A DNA stretch of 9,224 nt from Streptosporangiaceae bacterium. GTDB taxonomy: Bacteria > Actinomycetota > Actinomycetes > Streptosporangiales > Streptosporangiaceae. Position 1 is the first letter of the stretch. Every line of letters begins with the position of its first letter. The stretch spans positions 1 through 9,224 of the forward strand of contig JASHQP010000250.1 in NCBI GenBank assembly GCA_030039095.1, given 5' to 3'. The translations under genes were made by a program, and so were the position numbers. Below, in pieces: positions 1 to 6,740 of the stretch. Below the pieces are notes generated by a model. The model worked only from the letters and a program-made list of their open reading frames with translations, made no database searches and was not told the origin of the DNA.

Positions 1-390
1 AGGAAACTGGCCGGCCTGAAGGGCTACGTCACGAACATCCCCGCCTCCGTCATGCCCCCGGCCGAGGTCATCAGCTGCTACCACGACCTGTGGCACGTGG
101 AGCAGTCCTTCCGGATGAGCAAAACCGACCTGGCCACCCGGCCCATGTTCGTCCGCAAGCGCGACGCGATCGAGGCGCACCTGACCATCGTGTTCACCGC
201 CCTGGCCGTCGCGCGCGAGGCCCAGGACCGCACCGGCCTGGCCATCCGCAACGTCATCCGCCAGCTTCGCCCGCTGCGCTCGGCGACCATCGCGGTCAAC
301 GGCGCCGTCCAGGCCTTCCCGCCAGCCATCGCCCCCGAACAGCAGAAGATCCTCGACGACCTCAAGAACGGGCGAGACCTCAGGCACTAA
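1..390 (+). CDS. IS4/IS1634-type DDE transposase, C-terminal part (5' end outside window)
   Basis: The frame is open from base 1 and stops at TAA 388-390, giving 129 residues of a C-terminal half. The key signature is Y27-x3-W31-x2-E34-x6-K41, in the stretch YHDLWHVEQSFRMSK. This is the Y-(R/W)-E-K motif of IS4-superfamily transposases, and E34 would be the last acidic residue of the DDE triad that binds catalytic metal for DNA cleavage and strand transfer. The following segment, with RPMFVRKRDAIEAH and a hydrophobic helix, is typical of the IS1634-like branch. The first two catalytic Asp residues and the start codon lie outside the window, so completeness cannot be judged. The C-terminus itself looks natural and undamaged. 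No terminal inverted repeat can be assigned because the left end of the element is missing. Confidence 0.85.
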   Translation, partial: RKLAGLKGYVTNIPASVMPPAEVISCYHDLWHVEQSFRMSKTDLATRPMFVRKRDAIEAHLTIVFTALAVAREAQDRTGLAIRNVIRQLRPLRSATIAVNGAVQAFPPAIAPEQQKILDDLKNGRDLRH

Positions 391-394
391 GAAA

Positions 395-556
395 ATGACC
401 AAACTCAGGCTGGCGGCGGCCGGCGTCCCGGTGCACGACGCGCTCGCGGCGGGTTCCTGGGCGGCCCGGGCCGACCTGGGCCTGCCCGGCCACCCCCGCG
501 CGGTCATCCTGCGCGGCACGCTCGTCCGGCCGGACAGCCTTACAGCGCGTCGCTGA
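395..556 (+). CDS. Unrecognised short ORF (53 aa) beside the transposase; possible gene fragment
   Basis: An ATG five bases after the transposase stop opens a 53-codon frame ending at TGA 554-556. It begins [20 protein letters not shown]. Third codon positions are almost all G or C from about codon 4 onwards, while first and second positions are mixed; that is the signature of genuine coding in GC-rich actinobacterial DNA. No convincing ribosome binding site precedes the ATG, and the sequence matches no family I recognise. The frame ends inside the 3' end of aceE on the other strand, overlapping it by 17 bp. The reading I favour is a piece of a host gene truncated by the insertion element on its left and/or a deletion on its right. 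A genuine small protein is also possible. The reverse-strand reading in the complementary frame is arginine-rich and less protein-like. Confidence 0.35.
   Translation: MTKLRLAAAGVPVHDALAAGSWAARADLGLPGHPRAVILRGTLVRPDSLTARR
524..535. terminator. Short perfect palindrome just past aceE stop; weak terminator candidate
   Basis: GTCCGGCCGGAC is a 12-bp perfect palindrome starting 4 bases beyond the aceE stop codon on the minus strand. In RNA it could form only a 4-bp stem with a GGCC tetraloop, and no U-run follows. It is the only dyad I see near the end of aceE, so it may help 3'-end formation, but it could equally be chance in GC-rich coding DNA. Confidence 0.2.
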
Positions 557-3320
557 CGTCGAGGTCCAGGCGGTACTTGCTGATCGCCTGGCCGAGCACC
601 TCGGGCTTAAGCTCGCCGGCCTTGACCAGCTGGGTGAGCACGGCCAGCGTGATCGATGGGGCGTCCACGTGGAAGAACCGCCGCGCGGCCGGCCGGGTGT
701 CGGAGATGCCCCAGCCGTCCGTGCCGAGCGAGGTGTACGGGGCGCTGACCCACCGGGCGATCTGGTCCGGAACCGCGCGGATCCAGTCGCTCACCGCCAC
801 GACCGGCCCGGGGTGGTCCGCCAGCGCGCTGACCACGTACGGCACCCGTGGGCTCGCGTCGTCCGGGTGCAGCAGGTTCCACTCGTCGCAGTTCAGCGCG
901 TCCCGGCGCAGCTCGGTCCAGGACGTGGCCGACCACGCCTCGGCGGCGACGCCCCAGTCCTCGGCCAGCAGCTTCTGCGCTTCCAGCGCCCAGCGCAGCC
1001 CCACGCCCGACGCTAGGATCTGCGCCCGCGGCCGCTCGCCGTCGGCCTCGCCCGCCTCGGCGGGCTGCGGCGCGTCGGCGTACCGGTACAGGCCGCGCAG
1101 CACACCGCGCTCCAGCGCCTCGACGCCGCCCGGGTAGTCGGCAGGCACCGGCGGCTGGACGTACGGCTCGTTGTACACGGCCAGGTAGTAGAAGATGTTC
1201 TCGCCGTCCGGGTGGTCGGGGGACGGGCTGTACATCCGCCGCAGCGCGTCCCTGACGATGAACGACAGCTCGTACGCCCAGGCCGCGTCGTAGGACACGC
1301 ACGCCAGGTTGGGCGAGGCGAGCAGCATCGAGTGGCCGTCGTCGTGCTGCAGGCCCTCACCGGTCAGCGTGGTGCGGCCCGCGGTCGCCCCGAGCAGGAA
1401 GCCGCGGCCCATCTGGTCGCCGAGCGCCCACATCTGGTCGCCGGTCCGCTGGAACCCGAACATCGAGTAGAAGATGTAGACCGGGATCATGTGGATGGAA
1501 TGCGTGGCGTAGGCGCTGCCCGCGGCGATCATCGAGCCCATCGCCCCGGCCTCGCTGATCCCCTTGTGCAGGATCTGGCCCTTCTCCGACTCCCTGTACG
1601 ACAGCAGCAGGCTGCGGTCCACGGCCTCGTAGGTCTGGCCGTGCGGGTCGTAGATCTTCGCCGTCGGGAACAGCGAGTCCATGCCGAACGTGCGCGCCTC
1701 GTCCGGGATCACGGGCACGAACCGCGCGCCGATCTGCCGGTCCTTCATCAGGTCCTTGAGCAGCCGGACGAACGCCATCGTGGTGGCGACCGACTGCCGG
1801 CCCGAGCCCTTCAGCAGGTCGTCGTACGGCTTGTCGCCGGGCGCCGGCAGCGGCTTGGCGCGCACCACGCGCTTGGGCAGGTAGCCGCCGAGCGCGGCGC
1901 GGCGCTCCTTCATGTACTGGATCTCGTCGGACTTCTCGCCCGGGTGGTAGTACGGCGGCAGCTCCGCCTCGAGCGCGGAATCAGGGATGTCCAGGTACAG
2001 CCGGTCCCGGAATTCCTTGAGCTCCGCCACGGTGAGCTTCTTCATCTGGTGGGTGGCGTTGCGCGCCTCGAAGTCCGGGCCGAGCGTCCAGCCCTTGATC
2101 GTGTGCGCCAGGATCACCGTCGGCTGCCCGACGTGCTCCTGCGCCGCCTTGAACGCCGCGTAGACCTTGCGGTAGTCGTGGCCGCCGCGGGACAGGTTGC
2201 GGATCTCGTCGTCGGACAGGTGCTCGACCATGGCCCGCAGCCGTGGGTCCCCGCCGAAGAAGTTCTCCCGCGTGTACGCGCCGGACTCGACCGCGTAGGT
2301 CTGGAACTGCCCGTCCGGCGTCGTGTTCATTTTGTTGACCAGGACCCCGTCGGTGTCCTTGGCCAGCAGCGGGTCCCAGTCCCGGCCCCAGATCACCTTG
2401 ATCACGTTCCAGCCCGCGCCGCGGAACGACGCCTCGAGCTCCTGGATGATCTTGCCGTTGCCGCGCACCGGGCCGTCCAGCCGCTGCAGGTTCGCGTTGA
2501 TCACGAAGGTCAGGTTGTCGAGTTCCTCGCGCGCGGCCACCTGGATCGCGCCGCGCGCCTCGGGCTCGTCCATCTCGCCGTCGCCGAGGAACGCCCATAC
2601 GTGCGACCGGCTGGTGTCCTTGAGCTCGCGGGCCAGCAGGTACCGGTTGAACCGGGCCTGGTAGATCGCGTTGATCGCGCCGAGGCCCATGGACACGGTC
2701 GGGAACTCCCAGAAGTCCGGCATCAGCCGGGGGTGCGGGTAGGACGGCAGCCCGCCGCCCTGCCCGCGGTGCGACAGCTCCTGGCGGAACCCGTTGAGCT
2801 GGTCCTCGGTCAGCCGGCCCTCGAGGTAAGCGCGTGCGTAGATGCCGGGCGCCGCGTGGCCCTGGAAGAACACCTGGTCGCCGGACTCGCCGTGGTCCTT
2901 GCCGTGGAAGAAGTGGTTGAACCCGACCTCGTAGAGGCTGGCCGCCGACGCGTATGTGGCGATGTGCCCGCCGACGCCCATCCCGGGCCGGTTGGCCCGG
3001 GACACCATGACGGCGGCGTTCCAGCGGATGTAGGCGCGGATCCGCCGCTCGACGTACTCGTCGCCGGGGAACCACGGCTCGCGCTCCGGCGGGATCGTGT
3101 TGATGTAGTCGGTGCTGCGCAGCCCGGGCACGCCCACCTGCTGCTCCCGGGCGCGCTCCAGCAGCCGGAGCATGATGTACCGGGCCCGCGACCGGCCGCG
3201 GGCGGTCACGACGTCATCGAACGAGTCGAGCCACTCTCTGGTCTCGTCGGAGTCGATGTCCGGCAGCTGGCTCGGCAGGCCGTCGCTGATGATAGAGAAG
3301 CGCTGGCGTCCAGAGGCCAC
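540..3320 (-). CDS. aceE: Pyruvate dehydrogenase E1 component, homodimeric type (AceE)
   Basis: This 926-residue protein is the thiamine-diphosphate-dependent E1 subunit of the pyruvate dehydrogenase complex. It decarboxylates pyruvate and transfers the acetyl group to the lipoyl arm of E2, feeding cytosolic acetyl-CoA synthesis. The cofactor motif is clear: GDGEMDE at 246-252 followed by NANLQ at 275-279, so D247, N277 and Q279 match E. coli AceE D230, N260 and Q262. Active-site His residues lie in GGHIATY (H119) and FFQGH (H155), matching E. coli H106 and H142. The GISEAGA segment around residue 600 carries the conserved catalytic Glu. Length fits actinobacterial AceE (E. coli is 887). The start is GTG at 3320, preceded on the minus strand by AAGGA seven bases upstream. 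It is transcribed divergently from the DUF1918 gene, and no E2 or E3 gene is in the window. No frameshift or damage is visible. Confidence 0.97.
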   Translation of the reverse strand: MASGRQRFSIISDGLPSQLPDIDSDETREWLDSFDDVVTARGRSRARYIMLRLLERAREQQVGVPGLRSTDYINTIPPEREPWFPGDEYVERRIRAYIRWNAAVMVSRANRPGMGVGGHIATYASAASLYEVGFNHFFHGKDHGESGDQVFFQGHAAPGIYARAYLEGRLTEDQLNGFRQELSHRGQGGGLPSYPHPRLMPDFWEFPTVSMGLGAINAIYQARFNRYLLARELKDTSRSHVWAFLGDGEMDEPEARGAIQVAAREELDNLTFVINANLQRLDGPVRGNGKIIQELEASFRGAGWNVIKVIWGRDWDPLLAKDTDGVLVNKMNTTPDGQFQTYAVESGAYTRENFFGGDPRLRAMVEHLSDDEIRNLSRGGHDYRKVYAAFKAAQEHVGQPTVILAHTIKGWTLGPDFEARNATHQMKKLTVAELKEFRDRLYLDIPDSALEAELPPYYHPGEKSDEIQYMKERRAALGGYLPKRVVRAKPLPAPGDKPYDDLLKGSGRQSVATTMAFVRLLKDLMKDRQIGARFVPVIPDEARTFGMDSLFPTAKIYDPHGQTYEAVDRSLLLSYRESEKGQILHKGISEAGAMGSMIAAGSAYATHSIHMIPVYIFYSMFGFQRTGDQMWALGDQMGRGFLLGATAGRTTLTGEGLQHDDGHSMLLASPNLACVSYDAAWAYELSFIVRDALRRMYSPSPDHPDGENIFYYLAVYNEPYVQPPVPADYPGGVEALERGVLRGLYRYADAPQPAEAGEADGERPRAQILASGVGLRWALEAQKLLAEDWGVAAEAWSATSWTELRRDALNCDEWNLLHPDDASPRVPYVVSALADHPGPVVAVSDWIRAVPDQIARWVSAPYTSLGTDGWGISDTRPAARRFFHVDAPSITLAVLTQLVKAGELKPEVLGQAISKYRLDLDVSDAL

Positions 3321-3409
3321 GAGCTGTTCCTTGCCTTCCCGCGGGCGGGCACGGCCAACTGGCCGCCGCCCCCCGCTGGTGTCTGATCAGGCGGCACGCC
3401 GCCGCCCGG

Positions 3410-3437
3410 TGCATAGGTTCTTACCCTCCATTGTCAT
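3410..3437 (-). promoter_or_regulatory. Tentative sigma-70-type promoter for aceE
   Basis: On the minus strand ATGACA (3437-3432) and TATGCA (3415-3410) are separated by 16 bp, in a locally less GC-rich part of the 250-bp divergent gap 3321-3570. Transcription would start near 3403 and give a leader of about 80 nt. The hexamers are weak and found by eye. Nothing else distinct was seen in this gap apart from the ribosome binding site of the next gene. Confidence 0.25.
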
Positions 3438-3570
3438 CCTCGCAAGCGAGTGCCCTGAACGCATCTCTACTGGCGGGTAACGCCACGCCGCGCGAGCCGT
3501 GGCGCCTTCACTTCGCTGTTTGCCTATGCCAGTCTGGGTAGACCAGGGGCTGAGCGGAGGAGGTGGAAGA

Positions 3571-3798
3571 ATGCAGGCTGTAGTCGGAGACCGGCTGCAC
3601 GTACACGGAAACGCCGTGGGCCACCCCGAGCGGACCGGTGTCATCGTCGAGGTCCGCGATTCGGGTGGCGCACCGCCCTACCTGGTCGAGTTCGATGACG
3701 GCCATACCTGCCTGATCTTCCCGGGGCCCGATGCGGTCGTCGAGCACCCGGCGCGCAGGAGAAGCACGGCGCCAAAGCAGCGCAAGGCGAAGGCCTGA
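3571..3798 (+). CDS. DUF1918 domain small protein
   Basis: A 75-residue actinobacterial protein dominated by one DUF1918 domain (residues 1-57). The family pattern is recognisable: VGDRLHVHG near the start, VGHPERTGVIVEV, then APPYLVEFDDGH and FPGPDAVVEH. This is a small SH3-like beta-barrel type of sequence of unknown function, and a nucleic-acid-binding role would be speculation. A basic tail follows (RRRSTAPKQRKAKA, residues 62-75). I take ATG 3571 rather than an upstream in-frame start because a strong GGAGGAGG ribosome binding site (about 3556-3563) sits just before it and the DUF1918 homology begins at residue 1. It is the first gene of a plus-strand group divergent from aceE, and yjbQ follows after 22 bp, so the two are probably co-transcribed. 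Confidence 0.88.
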   Translation: MQAVVGDRLHVHGNAVGHPERTGVIVEVRDSGGAPPYLVEFDDGHTCLIFPGPDAVVEHPARRRSTAPKQRKAKA

Positions 3799-3820
3799 TC
3801 AACGTGGCGTCGCGTTCCGT

Positions 3821-4231
3821 ATGAAAACTGAGTCCATCCGGGTGCACACCGGGCACTCCGATTCCGTCTACGACATAACCCCGCAATGCGAGGAGTTCGT
3901 GCGTGCGGCGTCCGGCGGCGGCGACGGCCTGCTGCACGTGTTCGTGCCGCATGCCACGGCCGGAGTGGCCGTGATCGAACTGGGTGCGCACAGCGACCAG
4001 GACCTGCTGGCGGTGCTCGCGGACCTGCTGCCCGCCGATGACCGCTGGAAGCACGCGCACGGCTCCCGCGGGCACGGGCGCTCTCACGTGCTGCCGGCAT
4101 TTGTGGCGCCGTTCACGCTGCTGCCAGTGGTATCCGGGCGGCTTGCGCTGGGGACCTGGCAGTCCGTCGCGATTGTGGATCTTAATGCCGATAATCCGGA
4201 CAGGCAGGTGCGCCTGTCGCTGGTCGGATAA
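3821..4231 (+). CDS. YjbQ/UPF0047 family protein
   Basis: A 136-residue member of the YjbQ/UPF0047 family (secondary thiamine-phosphate synthase-like). These are small trimeric cytosolic proteins; some rescue thiamine synthesis when overproduced, but their physiological role is unsettled. Family landmarks are present: the VPHATAGV strand (H44, T46), the RWKHAH segment (H78, H80), HGRSH (H85, H89) and the closing block PVVSGRLALGTWQSVAIVD at residues 102-120. The Gly-rich turn that usually follows the last conserved His is replaced by VAPFT, and the usual GPR near the C-terminus reads NPDRQ, so this is a somewhat divergent member. ATG 3821 is chosen because homology starts immediately after it; the frame extends further upstream only inside the DUF1918 gene. 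No strong ribosome binding site is visible, which fits translational coupling to the gene 22 bp upstream. Confidence 0.85.
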   Translation: MKTESIRVHTGHSDSVYDITPQCEEFVRAASGGGDGLLHVFVPHATAGVAVIELGAHSDQDLLAVLADLLPADDRWKHAHGSRGHGRSHVLPAFVAPFTLLPVVSGRLALGTWQSVAIVDLNADNPDRQVRLSLVG

Positions 4232-4341
4232 CGCGCCGGCTGCGGGGGAAGATCAAGCCATGACCGTTGTTTTGGGCCTGTGTGCGAATTGTGACTTGCG
4301 CACCGGGCCTGCCCAGTGTGAACTGTCCGATCAAGAGGTGA

Positions 4342-4358
4342 CGGCGCTCACAGCGCCG
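4342..4358 (+). terminator. Perfect 7-bp hairpin downstream of yjbQ-like gene
   Basis: CGGCGCT-CAC-AGCGCCG forms a perfect 7-bp stem with a 3-nt loop, 110 bases after the YjbQ-family stop and 86 bases before the DUF3052 start. No U-run follows, as is common for actinobacterial terminators. It could end the DUF1918/YjbQ transcript or be a leader structure of the next gene. Confidence 0.3.
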
Positions 4359-4444
4359 CATCAGACTACAGCCGCCCTCGGCTGGCGCGGCGCGGGGCTA
4401 GCTGCGCGCCGGCAAAGGGCGGGGAGGGACTCAGGAGGACGTCA

Positions 4445-4873
4445 GTGAGCGCGACCGCGGGCCAGGCGCAAGACCAGCGCGACCTGGCCGGGCGGCTTGG
4501 CATCAAGCCGGGCCAGGTGGTGCAGGAGATCGGCTGGGACGACGACTGCGACGAGCAGATTCGTGAGTCGATCGCCGCAGTGCAGGATGTGGAGCTCGTC
4601 GACGAGGACTTCGATGACGTCGTCGACGTGGTTCTGCTCTGGTGGCGGGACGGGGACGGTGATCTCGTTGAGGCCTTGCTCGACGCGCTGACGCCACTCG
4701 CCGACGGTGGCTACATCTGGCTGTTCACGCCCAAGGCCGGGCGGGACGGTCATGTGGAACCCAGCGAGATCGGTGAGTCGGCGCCAACGGCTGGGCTGTC
4801 GCAGACATCCACCGTGAGCGCCGGGAGGGACTGGTCGGGCAGCCGGCTGGTCTCGCCCAAGGCACGGCGCTGA
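4445..4873 (+). CDS. DUF3052 family protein
   Basis: A 142-residue acidic protein of the actinobacterial DUF3052 family, function unknown. The fit is full length: LAGRLGIKPGQVVQEIGWDD at 14-33, the acidic stretch ELVDEDFDDVVDVVLLWWRD at 50-69, the block DALTPLADGGYIWLFTPKAG at 80-99, then EPSEIGESAPTAGLSQTSTVS. The last two blocks resemble the end of a Rossmann-like sheet, so a methyltransferase-like or nucleotide-binding fold is imaginable but not shown. The start is GTG 4445, supported by AGGAGG at 4433-4438 six bases upstream and by family N-termini beginning S-A-T-A. The gene lies 179 bp before the AhpE peroxiredoxin and in the same neighbourhood as aceE, an arrangement I recall from M. 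tuberculosis (Rv2239c next to ahpE). Confidence 0.92.
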   Translation: MSATAGQAQDQRDLAGRLGIKPGQVVQEIGWDDDCDEQIRESIAAVQDVELVDEDFDDVVDVVLLWWRDGDGDLVEALLDALTPLADGGYIWLFTPKAGRDGHVEPSEIGESAPTAGLSQTSTVSAGRDWSGSRLVSPKARR

Positions 4874-4948
4874 GGAGCCGTCTCAGCCGCGCCGGGGCCG
4901 CGTGGTACTGAGTGCCGTGCCCGGGGGCACCCCAGGCGCCGCGGGGTG
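4870..4948 (+). terminator. Cluster of short hairpins after the DUF3052 gene
   Basis: Three small dyads follow one another: CTGAG (4870-4874) with CTCAG (4882-4886), overlapping the stop codon; GTGCC (4917-4921) with GGCAC (4926-4930); and CACCCC (4928-4933) with GGGGTG (4943-4948). The last two share bases and are mutually exclusive. No U-run follows. They could act as a weak terminator or as a leader structure for ahpE, and may be partly chance at this GC content. The rest of the 179-bp gap shows no clear promoter. Confidence 0.25.
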
Positions 4949-5052
4949 GCCGGGGTGAATGGCCGGCGCTGGTGGCAGACTTGTGCTCGCCTGTCATGCG
5001 GGCTCGCTCTGTTGACCGCCCGCACACCCCACCGTGAGCGAAAGGATCGGCG

Positions 5053-5514
5053 ATGGCTGTCGAGGTCGGCGACGAGGCACCGGATTTCGAGCTGAAGGAC
5101 CAGCACGGCACGCCTGTGAAGCTCTCCGGCTTCCGCGGCAGCAAGAACGTCGTGCTCGTGTTCTACCCGCTGGCGTTCAGCGGCGTCTGCACGGGCGAAC
5201 TGTGCGCGATGCGCGACGAGTTCCCCGAAGTGTCGCGCGGCGACGTGGAACTGCTCACGGTGTCGGTGGACTCGACGTTCACACATCGTGCGTGGGCCGA
5301 CGCCGAGCACTACGAGTTCGGGCTGCTGTCCGACTTCTGGCCACACGGCGAGGTGGCGAAGGCCTACGGCGTGTTCGATGAGAAGATGGGAATAGCGACG
5401 CGCGGCACGTTCATCATTGATAAGAATGGCGTCGTGCGGTGGAGGGTTGTGAACCCCATACCGCAGGCACGCGACATCGCCGAGTATCAGAAGGCGCTGG
5501 CCGGGCTGGACTAG
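5053..5514 (+). CDS. ahpE: AhpE-type peroxiredoxin with a C-x4-C pair
   Basis: A 153-residue cytosolic thiol peroxidase that reduces hydrogen peroxide, organic peroxides and peroxynitrite. The active-site loop reads [10 protein letters not shown], giving the universal P39-x3-S43-x2-C46 with C46 as the peroxidatic Cys; R117 in ATRGTF is the partner Arg. The [18 protein letters not shown] block (91-108) is diagnostic of AhpE rather than general Bcp. Unlike M. tuberculosis AhpE, which as I recall reads CQGELD and is 1-Cys, this protein has CTGELC. A second Cys (C51) therefore lies five residues after C46, the spacing used by atypical 2-Cys BCP enzymes. AAAGGA at 5041-5046, six bases before the ATG, supports this start. 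The DUF3052 gene lies upstream and a four-CxxC gene 51 bp downstream. The native reductant (mycothiol/mycoredoxin or thioredoxin) cannot be read from the sequence. Confidence 0.93.
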   Translation: MAVEVGDEAPDFELKDQHGTPVKLSGFRGSKNVVLVFYPLAFSGVCTGELCAMRDEFPEVSRGDVELLTVSVDSTFTHRAWADAEHYEFGLLSDFWPHGEVAKAYGVFDEKMGIATRGTFIIDKNGVVRWRVVNPIPQARDIAEYQKALAGLD

Positions 5515-5565
5515 CCAGCTGACGGGGCGCGTTCTGGCGGAACGGCAGAATCGGAAGCAGTCCTC

Positions 5566-5967
5566 ATGCCCTGCTATCGCTGTGGTGCACGGCAGGTCGA
5601 CCCTGACCGGGGTGAGAGCCCCTGGAAGCGGGGTGTCCGGGCCGACCGCCAGGTGCTGATCTGCCCGGCCTGCCAGTCGACGGTCGACTGGACCGCTGAG
5701 CTGGACCAGTGCCCGGTCTGCTCGAGCGTGCACCTGGTGCGCAGGCTCGGCGAGGTCGAGTGCCGCGACTGCGGTGACGTCCGCGAGCCTAGCCCAGCCG
5801 CGGCGGGCGTGAGCCCGATCCCAGGCGTGCCGCCGGCTGGGTCGGCTGGGTCGGCTGGGTCGGCTGGCGGGGACGCGGACTTCGCGGAAGCCCCGGGTCT
5901 GGCCGAAGAGGTCGAGCTCGCTCTGGCCCGAGTCCTCGGCCGGGGCAAACCCGCCCGCATCGGCTGA
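5566..5967 (+). CDS. Small zinc-ribbon-like protein with four CxxC pairs
   Basis: A 133-residue protein I cannot assign to a named family. It has four CxxC knuckles: C3/C6, C33/C36, C49/C52 and C66/C69. They could make two zinc ribbons pairing either in sequence or crossed. A conserved-looking stretch, SPWKRGVRADRQVLICPACQ (18-37), separates the first two. After residue 72 the protein becomes Pro/Ala/Gly-rich with an (AGS)n linker (about 91-100), then an acidic, probably helical C-terminus (DFAEAPGLAEEVELALARVL, 105-124). The layout suggests a metal-binding head tethered to a short interaction helix. It starts 51 bp after ahpE in the same direction, preceded by GGAAG, so co-expression is likely. 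A role with the peroxiredoxin, such as a zinc/thiol redox switch, is inference only. There is no signal peptide or membrane segment. Confidence 0.75.
   Translation: MPCYRCGARQVDPDRGESPWKRGVRADRQVLICPACQSTVDWTAELDQCPVCSSVHLVRRLGEVECRDCGDVREPSPAAAGVSPIPGVPPAGSAGSAGSAGGDADFAEAPGLAEEVELALARVLGRGKPARIG
5834..5867 (+). repeat. In-frame 9-bp tandem repeat (about 3.7 copies)
   Basis: The unit CGGCTGGGT occurs at 5834-5842, 5843-5851 and 5852-5860, followed by a partial copy CGGCTGG. It is in frame and encodes the AGSAGSAGSAGG linker of the zinc-ribbon-like protein. Copy-number change by slippage would lengthen or shorten the linker without a frameshift. Confidence 0.9.
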
Positions 5968-5991
5968 CGCCGCGCTGCCGGGTCGACGTTC

Positions 5992-6044
5992 CATGATCGT
6001 GGAGGATTTGTAGCCGTATGCGCTAACAATCCTCCGGGATCATG
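5992..6044. terminator. 53-nt imperfect palindrome between convergent genes
   Basis: CATGATC (5992-5998) pairs with GATCATG (6038-6044), GGAGGATT (6001-6008) with AATCCTCC (6028-6035), and TAGC (6011-6014) with GCTA (6022-6025). That is 19 base pairs interrupted by two 2x2 internal loops around a 7-nt loop, CGTATGC. It starts 24 bases after the zinc-ribbon-like gene, and its right arm contains the tetR stop codon, so it sits exactly between convergent genes, as expected of a bidirectional terminator. There is no U-run on either strand, only five A on the plus strand after the right arm. Its GC content is about 51 %, well below the surroundings. Confidence 0.6.
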
Positions 6045-6651
6045 AAAAAGCGAGGCCGCGGAGCATCGTGTCGAGGGTTGCACGGTAGGTCGCCTCGGGG
6101 TCGGGTGTCAGGACCAGGCCCTTGAGCTCGAGGGCGACGGCGCCGTGCAGCGCGCTCCAGACCTGCTGCGCGACCTCGGTGGGATCCGCCGCCTCGATCC
6201 GCCCGGCCGTCGCGGCGGCCTCCACCTTCTGCACCAGCGCGCCGAAGGCCGCGATCGCGTGCTCGCCGACCTCCTGCGTGAACTCCCCGCGCGAGATCGC
6301 GTCCTCGAACATGATCGCGTAGAAGTGGCGGTTGGCGAGCGCGAACTCGCGGTAGCGCATGCTGCAGGCGCGCAGCCGGTCCAGCATGTCCGGCTCGCGC
6401 CCGGCCTCGACCGAAGCGCGCAGCCGGTCAAAGCCCATGATCAGCAGGGCGTCGACCAGCCCTTCCTTGCCGCCGAGCCGGTTGTAGACGCCCATCGGGG
6501 CGATGCCAGCCTCGGCCGCGACGGCGCGGACGGTCACGCCCCCCGGCCCGTCACGCACCAGAACGGCCTCGGCGGCCGACACGAGTTCGCGCTCTACGTT
6601 GGCGCTGGGCGTGCGCGGCCGCCGCCCGGCATCGGCATTCGCTGAGCTCAT
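6040..6651 (-). CDS. TetR-family transcriptional repressor (WHG-type C-terminal domain)
   Basis: A 203-residue one-component regulator. The N-terminal helix-turn-helix spans roughly 20-68, with the family core TVRAVAAEAGIAPMGVYNRL (40-59) followed by GGKEGLVDAL. The C-terminal ligand/dimer domain ends with WSALHGAVALELKG (165-178), the W..LHG signature of WHG-type TetR domains. I place the start at the ATG 6651-6649 because GGGAGGA lies six bases upstream on the minus strand. The frame stays open to 6747, but that extra stretch is Gly/Ala/Met-rich and outside the family. The gene is divergent from the MFS efflux gene, and a large inverted repeat fills the shared promoter region, so it most likely represses the pump and perhaps itself until an unknown ligand binds. 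It ends inside the 53-nt palindrome. Confidence 0.92.
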   Translation of the reverse strand: MSSANADAGRRPRTPSANVERELVSAAEAVLVRDGPGGVTVRAVAAEAGIAPMGVYNRLGGKEGLVDALLIMGFDRLRASVEAGREPDMLDRLRACSMRYREFALANRHFYAIMFEDAISRGEFTQEVGEHAIAAFGALVQKVEAAATAGRIEAADPTEVAQQVWSALHGAVALELKGLVLTPDPEATYRATLDTMLRGLAFS

Positions 6652-6740
6652 CGCTGATCCTCCCGGCATGGTGGCCGCTGCGCCTGGCGTGATGGCGTCT
6701 CCGCTTGACATCGCAACCTCACCCGGCATCCCGGCCCCGC

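Noticed and set aside
1212..3386. 724-codon open frame on the plus strand across aceE
   Set aside because: It is antisense to the well-supported aceE gene, its product is Val/Arg/Leu-rich without domains, and it is a usual shadow of GC-rich coding DNA.
3499..3570. N-terminal extension of the DUF1918 protein to an upstream ATG
   Set aside because: The extension has no homology, and the GGAGGAGG ribosome binding site immediately precedes the internal ATG at 3571.
4261..4448. Possible 62-codon gene with a CANC motif between the YjbQ-family and DUF3052 genes
   Set aside because: Third positions are not enriched in G/C, there is no ribosome binding site or family match, and it overlaps the DUF3052 start; the stretch looks like a promoter/leader region.
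5515..5565. Hairpin TTCTG/CAGAA between ahpE and the zinc-ribbon-like gene as a terminator
   Set aside because: Only a 5-bp stem with a large loop and no U-run; too weak to call.
5834..5867. CRISPR-like or regulatory direct repeats
   Set aside because: Units are 9 bp with no spacers and encode an in-frame linker, so this is a coding microsatellite.
4750..5994. 414-codon minus-strand frame across DUF3052, ahpE and the zinc-ribbon-like gene
   Set aside because: It overlaps three recognisable plus-strand genes and has no domain or ribosome binding site.
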